Shown here: piece by piece, positions 1 through 9,354 of the stretch
Position numbering within the stretch: the stretch's first letter is position 1
Layout: every line of letters starts with the position of its first letter
Made by a program: the position numbers and the translations under genes
The notes under the pieces: model-generated
Database searches by the model: none
Told to the model about the DNA's origin: nothing
What the model saw: the letters and a program-made list of their open reading frames with translations, nothing else
From: an uncultured Bacteroidota bacterium
GTDB lineage: Bacteria > Bacteroidota > Bacteroidia > Flavobacteriales > Flavobacteriaceae
Length of the DNA: 64,000 nucleotides
Assembly (NCBI GenBank): GCA_902523635.1
Contig: CABZAE010000003.1
Coordinates: 62,001-126,000, forward strand
Direction of reading: 5' to 3'

Positions 1-1313
1 ATTTTTTTTAGTTCATCTTTAACTGATCTTGAAATGTCAAGTTGTTCAATAAATTTGTGAATTGTTTCTTTGTCAACTTTATCGTTTTTTCTTGTAAAAT
101 CCTTTAGTTTTTCATACGGATTAGGAAAGCCTTCTCTACGTAAAATTGTTTGAATTGATTCTGCAACCACAGACCAATTTTTATTTAAATCATCCTCAAT
201 TTTAGAGTCATTTACGATAAGTTTATCAATTCCCTTAGTTGTTGAATTAATAGCAATTAAAGTGTGAGCAAATGGAACACCAATATTTCTTAGAACAGTA
301 CTGTCAGTCAAATCTCTTTGAAGTCTAGAAATAGGTAATTTTGATGATAAGTGCTGAAAAATGGCATTAGCTATTCCTAAATTACCCTCAGAGTTTTCAA
401 AATCAATAGGATTGATTTTATGTGGCATCGCTGATGAACCAACTTCCTTTTGATTTATTTTTTGCTTAAAATAATCCATAGAAATATAGGTCCATATATC
501 TCTGTTAAAATCTATCAAAATGGTATTTATTCTTTTCAAACAATCAAACAATGAAGCCAGATGATCGTAATGTTCGATTTGAGTTGTTGGAAAGGAGTGT
601 TGAAGTCCTAAACTATTTAAAAACTTTGATGCAAAGTTTTTCCAGTCAATTTCAGGAAAGGCAACAAAGTGAGCATTATAATTTCCAGTTGCTCCACCAA
701 ATTTTGCTGCGATTGGAATTTTATCCAAAAAAGTCAATTGCTGTTTAATTCTTTCAGAAAAAACTTCAATTTCCTTACCAAGTTTTGTTGGGCTTGCTGG
801 TTGTCCATGGGTCCTTGCCAGCATAGGTACATCATGATATTCATTACTTTTTTCATCTAATAGAAATAATAATTTCTTTATTTCAGGAATATAAAGTTCG
901 TTCAGAGCATTTTTGATTGATAGAGGAATAGCTGTATTATTGATATCTTGAGAAGTTAGTCCAAAATGGATAAACTCTTCGTATTTTTTTAGTTTTAGGT
1001 CAGAAAATTTTTTTTTAACAAAGTATTCTACAGCCTTAACGTCGTGATTAGTTTCTTTTTCAATTTCCTTTACCAAAACAGCGTCTTTGTTATTAAAGTC
1101 CTTGTATATTTTTTTAATATTTCCAACTTGATTTTTAGGGAAATCTTTAAAATTGGGAATGTTAGATTCCGTCAATTTTAAAAAGTATTCAATTTCAATT
1201 AAAACACGATACTTGATCAGACTTTCTTCAGAAAAATAGTTTGATAGTTTTCTGCACTTTTCACTATATCTTCCATCGATAGGACTTACAGCATTTAATG
1301 AATTGAGTTTCAT
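1..1313 (-). CDS. purB: Adenylosuccinate lyase, 3' end cut by window edge
   Basis: Adenylosuccinate lyase of the fumarase/aspartase superfamily. It acts twice in purine synthesis, splitting SAICAR to AICAR and adenylosuccinate to AMP, each time releasing fumarate. About 437 codons are open from an ATG at 1313 to the window edge with no stop, so only the C-terminus is missing. The N-terminus reads MKLNSLNAVSPIDGRY, as in the long E. coli-type PurB. The family signature SSAMPHKINPIDFEN and the upstream TSQDINNT and ARTHGQPASPT motifs are all visible, so it looks intact and active. The next gene upstream on this strand starts only after a 51-base gap. Confidence 0.97.
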   Translation of the reverse strand, partial: MKLNSLNAVSPIDGRYSEKCRKLSNYFSEESLIKYRVLIEIEYFLKLTESNIPNFKDFPKNQVGNIKKIYKDFNNKDAVLVKEIEKETNHDVKAVEYFVKKKFSDLKLKKYEEFIHFGLTSQDINNTAIPLSIKNALNELYIPEIKKLLFLLDEKSNEYHDVPMLARTHGQPASPTKLGKEIEVFSERIKQQLTFLDKIPIAAKFGGATGNYNAHFVAFPEIDWKNFASKFLNSLGLQHSFPTTQIEHYDHLASLFDCLKRINTILIDFNRDIWTYISMDYFKQKINQKEVGSSAMPHKINPIDFENSEGNLGIANAIFQHLSSKLPISRLQRDLTDSTVLRNIGVPFAHTLIAINSTTKGIDKLIVNDSKIEDDLNKNWSVVAESIQTILRREGFPNPYEKLKDFTRKNDKVDKETIHKFIEQLDISRSVKDELKK

Positions 1314-1364
1314 TGTCTTTCTTTTGAAAGCATACAAAGTTAGTTCTTTAAATTTAAATGTGAT

Positions 1365-2135
1365 CTATTTTCTGTTCAGCACCTTGTATTCTTCATAGCA
1401 CTCACTAATTGCATCTAAAATTTGAAGATCATTTGCAGAAACAATAAAATTTTCTGAATAACTACAGTTACGAAGAATCTCGTCTATATCTATTTTTTGA
1501 ATTTGAAGAAGTTCTTTTAATGTTTCTCTGTCAAATTTCGATGCCAAAAGTTCCCTTATCCTATAATCTTCCTTCATTTGTTTCAGTTTTTTAAGTTGTT
1601 TTGGGTTTTTTCCAAACAAGTTGTACAAAAAGTCTGCAGGATTAAATATAGAATTTAAAACCTTTGAAAATGCACCAATATTTCGAGATCCTCCCTCATA
1701 GCCTCTAGATGGAAGTCCCGGAATACTATATCTTAGGGCCCTACTTATGGGAATATTCTTAGCATCGATTTCTAAATATCCAGTTAATTTGTAAGGGGAT
1801 ACAATAACTTCCTCAAGCGCATATGCTAATTCGGTAATTTGAATTTTTGAATTTTTGAATTTAAGTAAATCGTTTGTTACCCTAACTTTAATAGACTTAA
1901 ACCCAAGGTATGATAAATACAATGTGTCATTAATTTTTGCAGGTATTTCAAACCTTCCATTCTTATCCGTTATGACCCCAACAACTTGATTAAGATTAAT
2001 AACATGTACACTCGAAATTGGTTTATCATCTGCCGCGTTTTCAACTGTAGCTTTAAGTATTGTATCTTGAGCAAATGAATTTGAAGTAATAATAAGGATG
2101 AGACTTAATTTTAGTATCTCTTTTAAGGTTAACAT
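1365..2135 (-). CDS. Secreted protein with carboxypeptidase-like regulatory domain
   Basis: A 256-residue exported protein. A Sec signal peptide (about residues 1-22, ending in NSFAQ) is followed by one carboxypeptidase D regulatory-like beta-sandwich of roughly 85 residues (VHVINLNQVVGVITDKNGRF, then LYLSYLGFKS). This domain usually forms the N-terminus of TonB receptors, but here no barrel follows. The rest is a charged, probably helical region rich in Lys, Leu and Glu that I do not recognise. It is probably periplasmic or attached to the outer membrane; the function is unknown. It lies 51 bases upstream of purB and 30 bases downstream of rdgB, on the same strand. Confidence 0.8.
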   Translation of the reverse strand: MLTLKEILKLSLILIITSNSFAQDTILKATVENAADDKPISSVHVINLNQVVGVITDKNGRFEIPAKINDTLYLSYLGFKSIKVRVTNDLLKFKNSKIQITELAYALEEVIVSPYKLTGYLEIDAKNIPISRALRYSIPGLPSRGYEGGSRNIGAFSKVLNSIFNPADFLYNLFGKNPKQLKKLKQMKEDYRIRELLASKFDRETLKELLQIQKIDIDEILRNCSYSENFIVSANDLQILDAISECYEEYKVLNRK

Positions 2136-2165
2136 TTTTTCAAAAATACAACTATAAAACTTTTT

Positions 2166-2765
2166 TCAATTCTTTAAATCACTAATTTTTTTTAAAAAAC
2201 TCATAAGTTTTTTGAAAGCAATTGACCTATGACTGATAGAATTTTTTAAGTTTGGATCTAATTCGCCAAATGTTTTTTTATAGCCATCGGGAATAAATAT
2301 AGAATCGTATCCAAATCCGTGAGATCCTTTTTGAGATAGAGCTATTTTACCAACAATCTTTCCTTCAAACAAATAAACTTTTCCATTATGAACTAGTGAT
2401 ATTATTGTCTTGAAATTTGCTTTTCTGTTTTCAATTCCAGAAAGCTCAAACAATAACTTTTCGTTATTTTTTGTACTATCCCTTTTTATACCTGCGTACC
2501 TTGCTGAATGTACGCCAGGTTTTCCGTTTAATGAATCTACCTCGAGTCCAGTGTCATCCGCGAATACTGTTGAATTGAATTTAGAGTAAATAAATTTAGC
2601 CTTGAATATTGCATTTTTCTCAATTGTGTTTTCGTTTTCTGGAATCTCACAAGTAAAATTTAAGTCAGTAAGACTCTGGACTTTAATTCCATGAGGAATC
2701 ATTTTCTTAATTTCATTGAATTTATTTAAGTTGTGAGTTGCAAAAATTAATTTTAAATCATTCAT
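2166..2765 (-). CDS. rdgB: Non-canonical purine NTP pyrophosphatase (RdgB/HAM1)
   Basis: Ham1/RdgB family house-cleaning enzyme that hydrolyses dITP, ITP and XTP to monophosphates and so keeps deaminated purines out of DNA and RNA. The 199 residues match the usual length. Visible family landmarks are the N-terminal FATHNLNKFNEI, the catalytic-Asp motif FADDTGLEVDSLNGKPGVHSA and the C-terminal SHRSIAFKKL. It overlaps the end of rlmH by 8 bases (2758-2765), so the two are very likely translated from one message. Confidence 0.95.
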   Translation of the reverse strand: MNDLKLIFATHNLNKFNEIKKMIPHGIKVQSLTDLNFTCEIPENENTIEKNAIFKAKFIYSKFNSTVFADDTGLEVDSLNGKPGVHSARYAGIKRDSTKNNEKLLFELSGIENRKANFKTIISLVHNGKVYLFEGKIVGKIALSQKGSHGFGYDSIFIPDGYKKTFGELDPNLKNSISHRSIAFKKLMSFLKKISDLKN

Positions 2766-3228
2766 TGTGATAAGGGTGATTTTTTATAATTGTAAGTGCT
2801 CTGTAAAATTGTTCCAAAAAAAACAATCTAATCATTTGATGATTAAATGTCATTTTTGAAAAAGATATTTTATGATCAGCTCTCTCTCTGACTTTTGTAT
2901 TAAAACCCAGATGACCACCTATAATAAAAACAATATTTTTTCTTTCATAAATGGAAAGGTTTTTTATGAAATTTGAAAATTCAGTGGAACTTGGATTTTT
3001 TGCTTTGTCATCTAAAATTATGACAATTTCATCTGATCTAATCTTACCTAAAATTAGATTACTTTCCTCATCTATCTTAACTTGTGCATTGTTTTTGAAA
3101 TTTTTTTTTGGGATAATTTCAATTACTTCAAATTTTTCCAAATTTTGAATTCTATTAAGATAATTTGAATTTAAATTTTCAAAATTTTTATTTCCAGTTT
3201 TTCCTACAACAATTAATTTGAATTTCAC
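2758..3228 (-). CDS. rlmH: 23S rRNA pseudouridine-1915 N3-methyltransferase
   Basis: SPOUT-class methyltransferase that modifies pseudouridine 1915 in helix 69 of 23S rRNA at the ribosomal subunit interface. The 156-residue length is typical. The SAM-binding knot is visible as FIIGGHLGF, and the C-terminus ends with the family pattern FFLEQFYRALTIIKNHPYH. The start codon is GTG at 3228; no ATG lies upstream in frame before the divergent gene. Only three bases separate this start from the ATG of the divergent membrane-protein gene at 3232. Confidence 0.95.
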   Translation of the reverse strand: MKFKLIVVGKTGNKNFENLNSNYLNRIQNLEKFEVIEIIPKKNFKNNAQVKIDEESNLILGKIRSDEIVIILDDKAKNPSSTEFSNFIKNLSIYERKNIVFIIGGHLGFNTKVRERADHKISFSKMTFNHQMIRLFFLEQFYRALTIIKNHPYHNE

Positions 3229-3231
3229 AAA

Positions 3232-4158
3232 ATGATTAATTTAATATATTTAAAACAAATATTTTTCTTGAAAAAAATAGAGTTTTTTTATTCATTAAAA
3301 AGTTATTTACTTAGATATCTAAGGAGCATCAAGTTAGAAATATTATATGGATTTTCTCTTTATGATCTCTTGAAGCTTTATTTTGTTGGAATATTTAAAG
3401 GAGCTATATCAACTAGAGCTAGTAGTATTTCTTTTAGTTTTTTTATGGCATTTTTCCCCTTTTTATTATTTGTTTTGAATTTGATTCCTTTTTTTCCAAT
3501 TGAAAATTTTGACCATCTCTTTTTAGATTTCTTGCAATCGTTGCTTCCTGAAGAATCAGCTGTTTTTTTTCATGAAATTTTTCTTGATATTAATGAAAAC
3601 AAGAGGAGCGGTCTTTTATCCACGACTTTCATCTTTTCAATGATGCTGATAGGTAATGGAATTAATTCCATTTTTGATTGTTTTTCCGGCTCTTATCATG
3701 TTGAATTTACAAGAAGCTTCTTTAAACAATATATGTATGCGGTCTTAGTAGGATTTATTTTAGTATTTATTATGCTTATCGCTACCTCTATTTCTATAAT
3801 GCTTGATTTACTCATTCAAAAAGATAATTTTTTACTTTCAGTTTTATTATATTTTTTAAAATACATTTTTTTAGTTGGTTTTTCTTTACTAGTCTTTTCC
3901 TCTCTGTATTTTTTTGGTTCTATTCAAGGTAGAAATTTGAAATTTATTTCTCCAGGATCAATTATGACAACGGTTTTACTATTAACAAGTTCATACTTTT
4001 TTGGATTATACATTGAAAATTTTGCAAGTTATAATGAATTATATGGATCTATTGGAGCACTCTTAATTATGATGATATACATTTGGATCAATTCAATCTC
4101 TCTGATATTAGGATTTGAATTAAATGTTGTTATGTATAAGTTAAAAAATAACCAATGA
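3232..4158 (+). CDS. YihY/BrkB family inner-membrane protein
   Basis: A 308-residue polytopic membrane protein of the YihY family, formerly called ribonuclease BN although the family is not a nuclease. Six or so hydrophobic helices span residues 65 to 300. The family pattern ISFSFFMAFFPFLLF and the C-terminal MMIYIWINSISLILGFELN are visible. The cellular role of the family is not settled. I kept the ATG at 3232, but a TTG at about 3268 is a possible alternative start, because the first dozen residues look unconserved. Its 3' end overlaps priA by four bases (ATGA), so the two are translationally coupled. Confidence 0.88.
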   Translation: MINLIYLKQIFFLKKIEFFYSLKSYLLRYLRSIKLEILYGFSLYDLLKLYFVGIFKGAISTRASSISFSFFMAFFPFLLFVLNLIPFFPIENFDHLFLDFLQSLLPEESAVFFHEIFLDINENKRSGLLSTTFIFSMMLIGNGINSIFDCFSGSYHVEFTRSFFKQYMYAVLVGFILVFIMLIATSISIMLDLLIQKDNFLLSVLLYFLKYIFLVGFSLLVFSSLYFFGSIQGRNLKFISPGSIMTTVLLLTSSYFFGLYIENFASYNELYGSIGALLIMMIYIWINSISLILGFELNVVMYKLKNNQ

Positions 4159-6599
4159 GTTTTTACATAGATGTTATTGTTCCTTTACCAATTGATATAA
4201 TTTTCACTTATAGAATTAATAAAAGTGAATATGGATTTTTAAAAAAAGGTTCAAGGGTTATTGTTCCATTTGGAAATTCTAAGTTGATTACTGGGATAGT
4301 TTGCAAGATTCACAATGAAACTCCTACACTTTATAATCCAAAGGAAATTGAATATGTAATTGATGAAATTCCCATTGTTGATGAAAGACAATTGGAGTTT
4401 TTCAAATGGATGTCAAATTACTACATGTGTTCAATTGGTCAAGTAATTAAAAATGCAATACCAAGCTTATTACTACTAAAAAGTGAAAGTCAAATGGTGT
4501 TGAACCATGATTCAAGTCTTGAAAACCTAAACTTGTCTAAGGAATCTGACGTTGTGATAGATCTATTGGTAAAAAATAAAAAAATATCATTTCATGAGCT
4601 TACAGATTTAGTTGGAAAAAAAAATGTAAACAAAACGATTAATGAATTAACTGAGAAGTCAATTATCAAATTAAATAATGAAATATATGATTATTTCAAA
4701 TCAAAGAAACTAACTCGTATTTTTTTTCCAAAATCTTTATCAAACAGTGATTTGAATAAAATCAATGATAAATTAATTAACAAAAAGTCTCAATTTAAAC
4801 TCTTTAATAAAATAAAAAATTTGAATAAGGAAAATTATAGTTATCAAGAACTTGAAAAAATTGCTAGTGTTTCAAGATCAACTATTGACAACTTAATTAA
4901 AGCCAATGTTTTGCAAAAACGAAATGTGGAAGTAGACCGGAAACAGTTTGAAGTTCCTGAAAGTATAGAAAAAGTTTATTTGACCAAAGATCAGAAAGAA
5001 GCTTTAATTCAAATTAAAAATGGTTTCAAACAAAAAAATGTATGTCTTCTTCATGGAGTTACATCTTCTGGAAAAACAGAGATTTATATAAAATTAATTG
5101 AAGATTATATTAAAGAAAAAAAACAAATTTTATTTTTAGTGCCAGAAATTGCACTGACAACCCAGTTAGTAGGTCGAGTTAAGAAATATTTTGGAGATTT
5201 GCTTTCCGTCTATCATTCTAAGTACTCTGTAGATCATCGAACTGAAATATGGAAAAAAGTACTTAATAACGACAAAAAAAGCAGGGTGATTTTAGGGGCT
5301 CGATCCTCAATTTTTTTGCCTTTTTCAAATTTGGGTCTAATTATTATTGATGAAGAACATGAGAATGCCTATAAGCAATATAATACTGCACCCAGATATC
5401 ATGCTCGTGATTCTGCAATTTATCTGTCATCTATACATAATGTAAAGACATTGCTAGGATCAGCAACCCCGAGTGTAGAGTCATACTACAATGCAATTTC
5501 TTCAAAATATGCATTAATTGAAATTAAAAAGCGATTTGGAAATTTTAAATTTCCAGAAATTATAATTCAAGACTTGAGAACAAAAAAAGTTGGTAATAAA
5601 GAAAGCAATAATTTTTCAAATGAATTAATCAATCACATAAAGATATGTGAAGATAAAAAAACTCAAGTCATTCTTTTCCAAAACCGTAGAGGTTATTCTC
5701 CCTATCTTGAATGTGAAAGTTGTGGTGTAGTTTACAAATGTTCCAATTGTGACGTTAGTTTAACCTTTCATAAATATTCAAATGAACTCAAATGTCACTA
5801 TTGTGGATTTACGGATAAAAATATTTCTAAATGTAAAAATTGTTCAAATTCAAATTTGTTAAAAAAAGGCATTGGGACCCAGTTGGTAGAGCAAGAAATA
5901 AAATTAATTTTTCCTAAACTAAAAGTTAGGAGGATGGATCATGATACTACCAAATCAAAAAATTCATTTAGAAAAATAATTGATGATTTTGAAGAAAATA
6001 ATTTTGATGTCCTTGTAGGAACACAGATGGTCACCAAAGGATTAGATTTTAAAAATGTTACTTTAGTTGGTGTTGTTAATGCTGACGCTTTGATTTTTTT
6101 TCCAAGTTTTAGATCCCAAGAAAAATGTTATCAAATCTTACAGCAGGTTTCAGGTAGAGCAGGCAGATCCCACATGGACAGCAAAGTAGTAATACAAACT
6201 TACAATCCAAATCACCAAATTTTCAAAAGAATTTTGAAAAATGATTACAGAGGAATGTTCAATGAGCAACTAAATCAAAGATTATTATTTAATTATCCAC
6301 CATACTCGAGACTAATCAAAATTACTATGAAACATAGGGATTTAAATAATTTGGATCAAGCCATAGTTTGGTTTTCAAGCTTGCTAAGAAAAAGAATTAA
6401 AAACGATATTTTGGGACCTGAATTTCCTATAATTCCAAGAATAAAAAATAAATTCATAAAACAGTTACTAATTAAAATATCTGTTAACAATAGTTTTAAA
6501 AATCCAAAATCTGCAATTTTAAAAAGTATTAAAAGCATGGGGACTGTATCTAAATTTAAATCCATTGAAATAATTATCGATGTTGATCCATACGACTAA
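4155..6599 (+). CDS. priA: Primosomal protein N', replication restart helicase
   Basis: PriA, the superfamily 2 helicase that recognises abandoned replication forks and reloads the replicative helicase. Its 814 residues are typical for Bacteroidota. An N-terminal DNA-binding domain comes first, then Walker A GVTSSGKTE at about residue 301 and the DEEH box at about 398. A cysteine-rich zinc-binding insert (eight Cys in CxxC-type pairs) lies at about 520-575, and helicase motifs V and VI (GTQMVTKGLDF, QQVSGRAGR) follow. All key residues are present. It overlaps the upstream YihY gene by four bases. DnaB, the helicase it ultimately reloads, is also in this window at 38567. Confidence 0.97.
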   Translation: MSFYIDVIVPLPIDIIFTYRINKSEYGFLKKGSRVIVPFGNSKLITGIVCKIHNETPTLYNPKEIEYVIDEIPIVDERQLEFFKWMSNYYMCSIGQVIKNAIPSLLLLKSESQMVLNHDSSLENLNLSKESDVVIDLLVKNKKISFHELTDLVGKKNVNKTINELTEKSIIKLNNEIYDYFKSKKLTRIFFPKSLSNSDLNKINDKLINKKSQFKLFNKIKNLNKENYSYQELEKIASVSRSTIDNLIKANVLQKRNVEVDRKQFEVPESIEKVYLTKDQKEALIQIKNGFKQKNVCLLHGVTSSGKTEIYIKLIEDYIKEKKQILFLVPEIALTTQLVGRVKKYFGDLLSVYHSKYSVDHRTEIWKKVLNNDKKSRVILGARSSIFLPFSNLGLIIIDEEHENAYKQYNTAPRYHARDSAIYLSSIHNVKTLLGSATPSVESYYNAISSKYALIEIKKRFGNFKFPEIIIQDLRTKKVGNKESNNFSNELINHIKICEDKKTQVILFQNRRGYSPYLECESCGVVYKCSNCDVSLTFHKYSNELKCHYCGFTDKNISKCKNCSNSNLLKKGIGTQLVEQEIKLIFPKLKVRRMDHDTTKSKNSFRKIIDDFEENNFDVLVGTQMVTKGLDFKNVTLVGVVNADALIFFPSFRSQEKCYQILQQVSGRAGRSHMDSKVVIQTYNPNHQIFKRILKNDYRGMFNEQLNQRLLFNYPPYSRLIKITMKHRDLNNLDQAIVWFSSLLRKRIKNDILGPEFPIIPRIKNKFIKQLLIKISVNNSFKNPKSAILKSIKSMGTVSKFKSIEIIIDVDPYD

Positions 6600-6612
6600 A
6601 TTGATTTCAAAT

Positions 6613-6643
6613 TTTGGAAGTATTCAATAAAAATGTAATTTTG
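6613..6643 (+). promoter_or_regulatory. Bacteroidota-type promoter for rpsF operon
   Basis: TTTG at 6613-6616, a 19-base spacer, then TAATTTTG at 6636-6643. This matches the Bacteroidota sigma-ABfr consensus TTTG/TAnnTTTG exactly, with the expected spacing. It lies 23 bases before the rpsF ATG, so the predicted leader is about 15-18 bases. This is the best promoter match in the window. Confidence 0.75.
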
Positions 6644-6666
6644 CGTGCATTTTTAAAGCAAATTTT

Positions 6667-7005
6667 ATGAACCATTACGAATCTGTTTTCATTTTAAATC
6701 CCGTTTTATCTGATGATCAGGTAAAGGAAACAGTCACAAAAATAGAAAGCTTTCTTACTAAAAATGGAGCGGAAATAATCTCTGTTGAAAACTGGGGGTT
6801 AAAAAAACTGGCCTATCCGATTCAAAATAAGCAAAGTGGATTTTACAATTTAATTGACTTTAATGCTCCTCCAAAAATTATAAATATTCTCGAAATTGAA
6901 CTGAAAAGAGATGAGAGAATAATGCGTTACTTAAACGTCAAATTGGATAAATATGCAACTGATTGGTCAATTAAGAGAAGAGAACGTAAAACAAAGAAAG
7001 TATAA
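6667..7005 (+). CDS. rpsF: 30S ribosomal protein bS6
   Basis: Ribosomal protein bS6, 112 residues, which binds next to bS18 on the platform of the 30S subunit. The N-terminus [18 protein letters not shown] and the motif [14 protein letters not shown] are characteristic. It is the first gene of the rpsF-rpsR-rplI operon, with gaps of only 2 and 4 bases between genes. A full Bacteroidota promoter lies just upstream. The predicted leader is too short to hold the S6:S18 autoregulatory RNA known from other phyla, so control may be at the promoter only. Confidence 0.98.
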   Translation: MNHYESVFILNPVLSDDQVKETVTKIESFLTKNGAEIISVENWGLKKLAYPIQNKQSGFYNLIDFNAPPKIINILEIELKRDERIMRYLNVKLDKYATDWSIKRRERKTKKV

Positions 7006-7007
7006 TT

Positions 7008-7301
7008 ATGTCAACAATAGATCAAGCTGGAAAGTCGAATCAAGGTGAAATTAGATATCTTACTCCCCTTGATATAACTACGAAAAACAAAAAAAAATAT
7101 TGTCGTTTTAAGCGGTCAGGAATTAAATATATTGACTACAAAGATCCTGATTTCTTATTAAAATTTATTAATGAACAAGGTAAAATACTTCCCAGAAGAC
7201 TAACAGGTACCTCGTTAAAATTTCAAAGAAAAATTTCAGTTGCTGTAAAAAGAGCTAGACATTTAGCTCTATTACCCTATCAAGCTGACATGTTAAAATA
7301 A
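7008..7301 (+). CDS. rpsR: 30S ribosomal protein bS18
   Basis: Ribosomal protein bS18, 97 residues, partner of bS6 on the 30S platform. The core [19 protein letters not shown] and the C-terminal [28 protein letters not shown] pattern (about residues 62-92) are unmistakable. The roughly 20-residue N-terminal extension before the core is usual in Flavobacteriia. It starts two bases after rpsF stops and ends four bases before rplI. Confidence 0.98.
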   Translation: MSTIDQAGKSNQGEIRYLTPLDITTKNKKKYCRFKRSGIKYIDYKDPDFLLKFINEQGKILPRRLTGTSLKFQRKISVAVKRARHLALLPYQADMLK

Positions 7302-7305
7302 CAAA

Positions 7306-7761
7306 ATGGAATTAATACTCATAAATGATGTGCCGAATTTGGGATTCAAAGACGATATCGTTTCCGTTAAAAATGGATATGGAAGAAACTTCTTGATTCC
7401 TCAAGGCCTTGCTATTCTTGCCACTGACTCTGCAAAAAAAATTCTTAACGAAAATATCAAACAAAGAGAATTCAAGGAAAAAAAGGTTATTGAGGATGCT
7501 AAAAAACTTGAAAAAAAACTTTCCAAGCTAGATATAAAAATTCCTGCAAAAGTTGGAAAAGCAGGTAAACTTTTTGGATCCATTTCTAATAACGATCTAA
7601 ATGATGAATTAACCAAACTTGGTTATGATTTTGATAAAAACATTGTATCGATTAGAGGAGGTTTGATAAAAAAAGTTGGTAATTATACTGCAAATATAAG
7701 ATTGCATAGAAAGATTATTGTTGAAATCACTTTTGAAGTAGTTAAGTCTGAAGATTCTTAG
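7306..7761 (+). CDS. rplI: 50S ribosomal protein bL9
   Basis: Ribosomal protein bL9, 151 residues. It has the usual two-lobed design: an N-terminal rRNA-binding domain (ELILINDVPNLGFKDDIVSV, then the GYGRNFLIPQGLA signature), a long Lys-rich connecting helix at about residues 45-75, and a C-terminal domain (GKLFGSISNNDL). It is the last gene of the bS6-bS18-bL9 operon; hisS follows after 53 bases. Confidence 0.98.
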   Translation: MELILINDVPNLGFKDDIVSVKNGYGRNFLIPQGLAILATDSAKKILNENIKQREFKEKKVIEDAKKLEKKLSKLDIKIPAKVGKAGKLFGSISNNDLNDELTKLGYDFDKNIVSIRGGLIKKVGNYTANIRLHRKIIVEITFEVVKSEDS

Positions 7762-7814
7762 TGCTCATATTTTGCACCTTTCTTTGATATTTGTTTTATA
7801 TTTAGTTTCTTAAT

Positions 7815-9173
7815 ATGAAACTGTCTAACCTTAAAGGAACCAAAGATTTTCTTCCAGAAGAACTTTCAAAAAGAAACTATGTAGTTGATGTTCTAAAAAG
7901 AAACTTCACTGCTTATGGTTTTCAAGAAATAAGTACTCCTTCGATTGAGAATAGTGAAACCTTAATGGGAAAATATGGAGATGATGGTGACAAACTGGTA
8001 TTTCGAATACTTAACTCGGGAGAAAAAATAAAAAAGGCAGACTTAGAATCATTTAAGAAAAAAAAATTTAATGGATTTATAAACTCGATTTCTAGCAAAG
8101 GATTGAGGTATGATTTAACTGTCCCTCTTGCTCGATTTGTATCACAACATCAAAACGAAATCTCATTTCCATTTAAAAGATTTCAGATACAAAATGTTTG
8201 GCGAGCTGATCGCCCACAAAAAGGCAGGTTCCAGGAGTTCATTCAATGTGACGTTGATGTAATTGGCAAAAAATCATTGATACAAGAAATCGAACTTATT
8301 GGTCTGTATGATTCTGTTTTTAGTGATTTGGGTTTTAAAGATTTAACTATTAAGATAAATCACAGATCAATACTTACTTCAGTTGCAAACTATTTTGGAT
8401 TTCATGGCAAATTGGTAAAAGATTTTATCACAATAATTGATAAAATTGATAAATCAGGAATTTCAAATTCTTATGATGAACTCGCCAAAATTAATAGTGA
8501 TATTTCAAAAAAAATATTTTTTGATTTGTTTGAATCAAACTTAGTAAAACTAGAAACTATAAAATCTGTTTTACAAAATTCTGAAGAACTCGAAAATGGT
8601 TTCAACGAGATAGAACAAGTTTCCCAATTCTTCTCAAAGCAAAATAAGTTAACAAACAAATTAAATTTTGATTTAAAGCTAGCCAGAGGCCTTAATTATT
8701 ACACCGGATTAATTATTGAAGTTGTCGCCCAAGATAGTTCAGTTGGATCTCTGGGAGGTGGAGGTAGATACGATGAATTAGTTTCACTTTTTAATTTTAA
8801 AAATGTAAGTGGAATTGGAATTTCCTTTGGTCTAGAACGGATCTGTATTGAAATGGATGAAAAAGGATTATTTAATAAAGATTTTCATGCTAAAACAGAT
8901 ATTCTAATAATAAATTTTGGATTGCAATATTTAATACAACTTTATCCTCTAATTAAATCGCTGAGAAAATATGGATATAATGTAAATATTTATCAAGAAA
9001 ATAATAAATTAAATAAACAGTTGTCATATGCTAATCATCACAATATAAAGTACGTAATTATTATGGGAGAGAATGAAATGAAAGATAATTCTATTACAAT
9101 TAAAAATATGAGAAATGGAGTTCAGCAAAATAAAAAATTAATGAATTTGGATTTCAAAGATATTTTTAATTGA
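7815..9173 (+). CDS. hisS: Histidyl-tRNA synthetase
   Basis: Class II histidyl-tRNA synthetase, 452 residues. Visible landmarks are the N-terminal LKGTKDFLPEE, motif 2 around RFQIQNVWRADRPQKGRFQEFIQCDVD, the histidine-specific LARGLNYYTG and motif 3 GIGISFGLERI. The C-terminal anticodon-binding domain starts at about residue 360. It lies 53 bases after rplI. A TATATTTA at 7798-7805 resembles a promoter -7 element, but I see no well-spaced -33 element. The stop codon lies two bases from the 3' end of the convergent tRNA-Met gene. Confidence 0.97.
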   Translation: MKLSNLKGTKDFLPEELSKRNYVVDVLKRNFTAYGFQEISTPSIENSETLMGKYGDDGDKLVFRILNSGEKIKKADLESFKKKKFNGFINSISSKGLRYDLTVPLARFVSQHQNEISFPFKRFQIQNVWRADRPQKGRFQEFIQCDVDVIGKKSLIQEIELIGLYDSVFSDLGFKDLTIKINHRSILTSVANYFGFHGKLVKDFITIIDKIDKSGISNSYDELAKINSDISKKIFFDLFESNLVKLETIKSVLQNSEELENGFNEIEQVSQFFSKQNKLTNKLNFDLKLARGLNYYTGLIIEVVAQDSSVGSLGGGGRYDELVSLFNFKNVSGIGISFGLERICIEMDEKGLFNKDFHAKTDILIINFGLQYLIQLYPLIKSLRKYGYNVNIYQENNKLNKQLSYANHHNIKYVIIMGENEMKDNSITIKNMRNGVQQNKKLMNLDFKDIFN

Positions 9174-9175
9174 TG

Positions 9176-9249
9176 TAGCGAGGGGGAGACTTGAACTCCC
9201 GACCTCCGGGTTATGAATCCGACGCTCTGACCACCTGAGCTACCTCGCC
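9176..9249 (-). tRNA. tRNA-Met (CAU)
   Basis: A 74-base cloverleaf on the minus strand. The acceptor stem GGCGAGG pairs with CCUCGCU (one G-U), and the D stem GCUC pairs with GAGC. The anticodon loop UUCAUAA gives anticodon CAU, and the T stem GGGAG pairs with CUCCC around UUCAAGU. The 1-72 pair is G-U, and the anticodon stem lacks the three G-C pairs of an initiator, so this is probably elongator Met. A CAU tRNA could also be the lysidine-modified Ile isoacceptor, which sequence alone does not fully exclude. CCA is not encoded. Confidence 0.93.
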
Positions 9250-9262
9250 TTTTGCTGGGGCG

Positions 9263-9293
9263 TAAATATATAAACAAATTGACTACGCTCAAA
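9263..9293 (-). promoter_or_regulatory. Promoter for tRNA-Met
   Basis: Read on the minus strand, TTTG (9290-9293) is followed by 19 bases and TATATTTA (9263-9270). This is the Bacteroidota promoter pattern with one mismatch in the -7 element. It ends 13 bases before the mature tRNA 5' end. Confidence 0.6.
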
Positions 9294-9354
9294 CTTTGAA
9301 TAAAAATTATTTAATTTTTTTTTACATCAATTTTAATCTATATATTGCCAAGCC

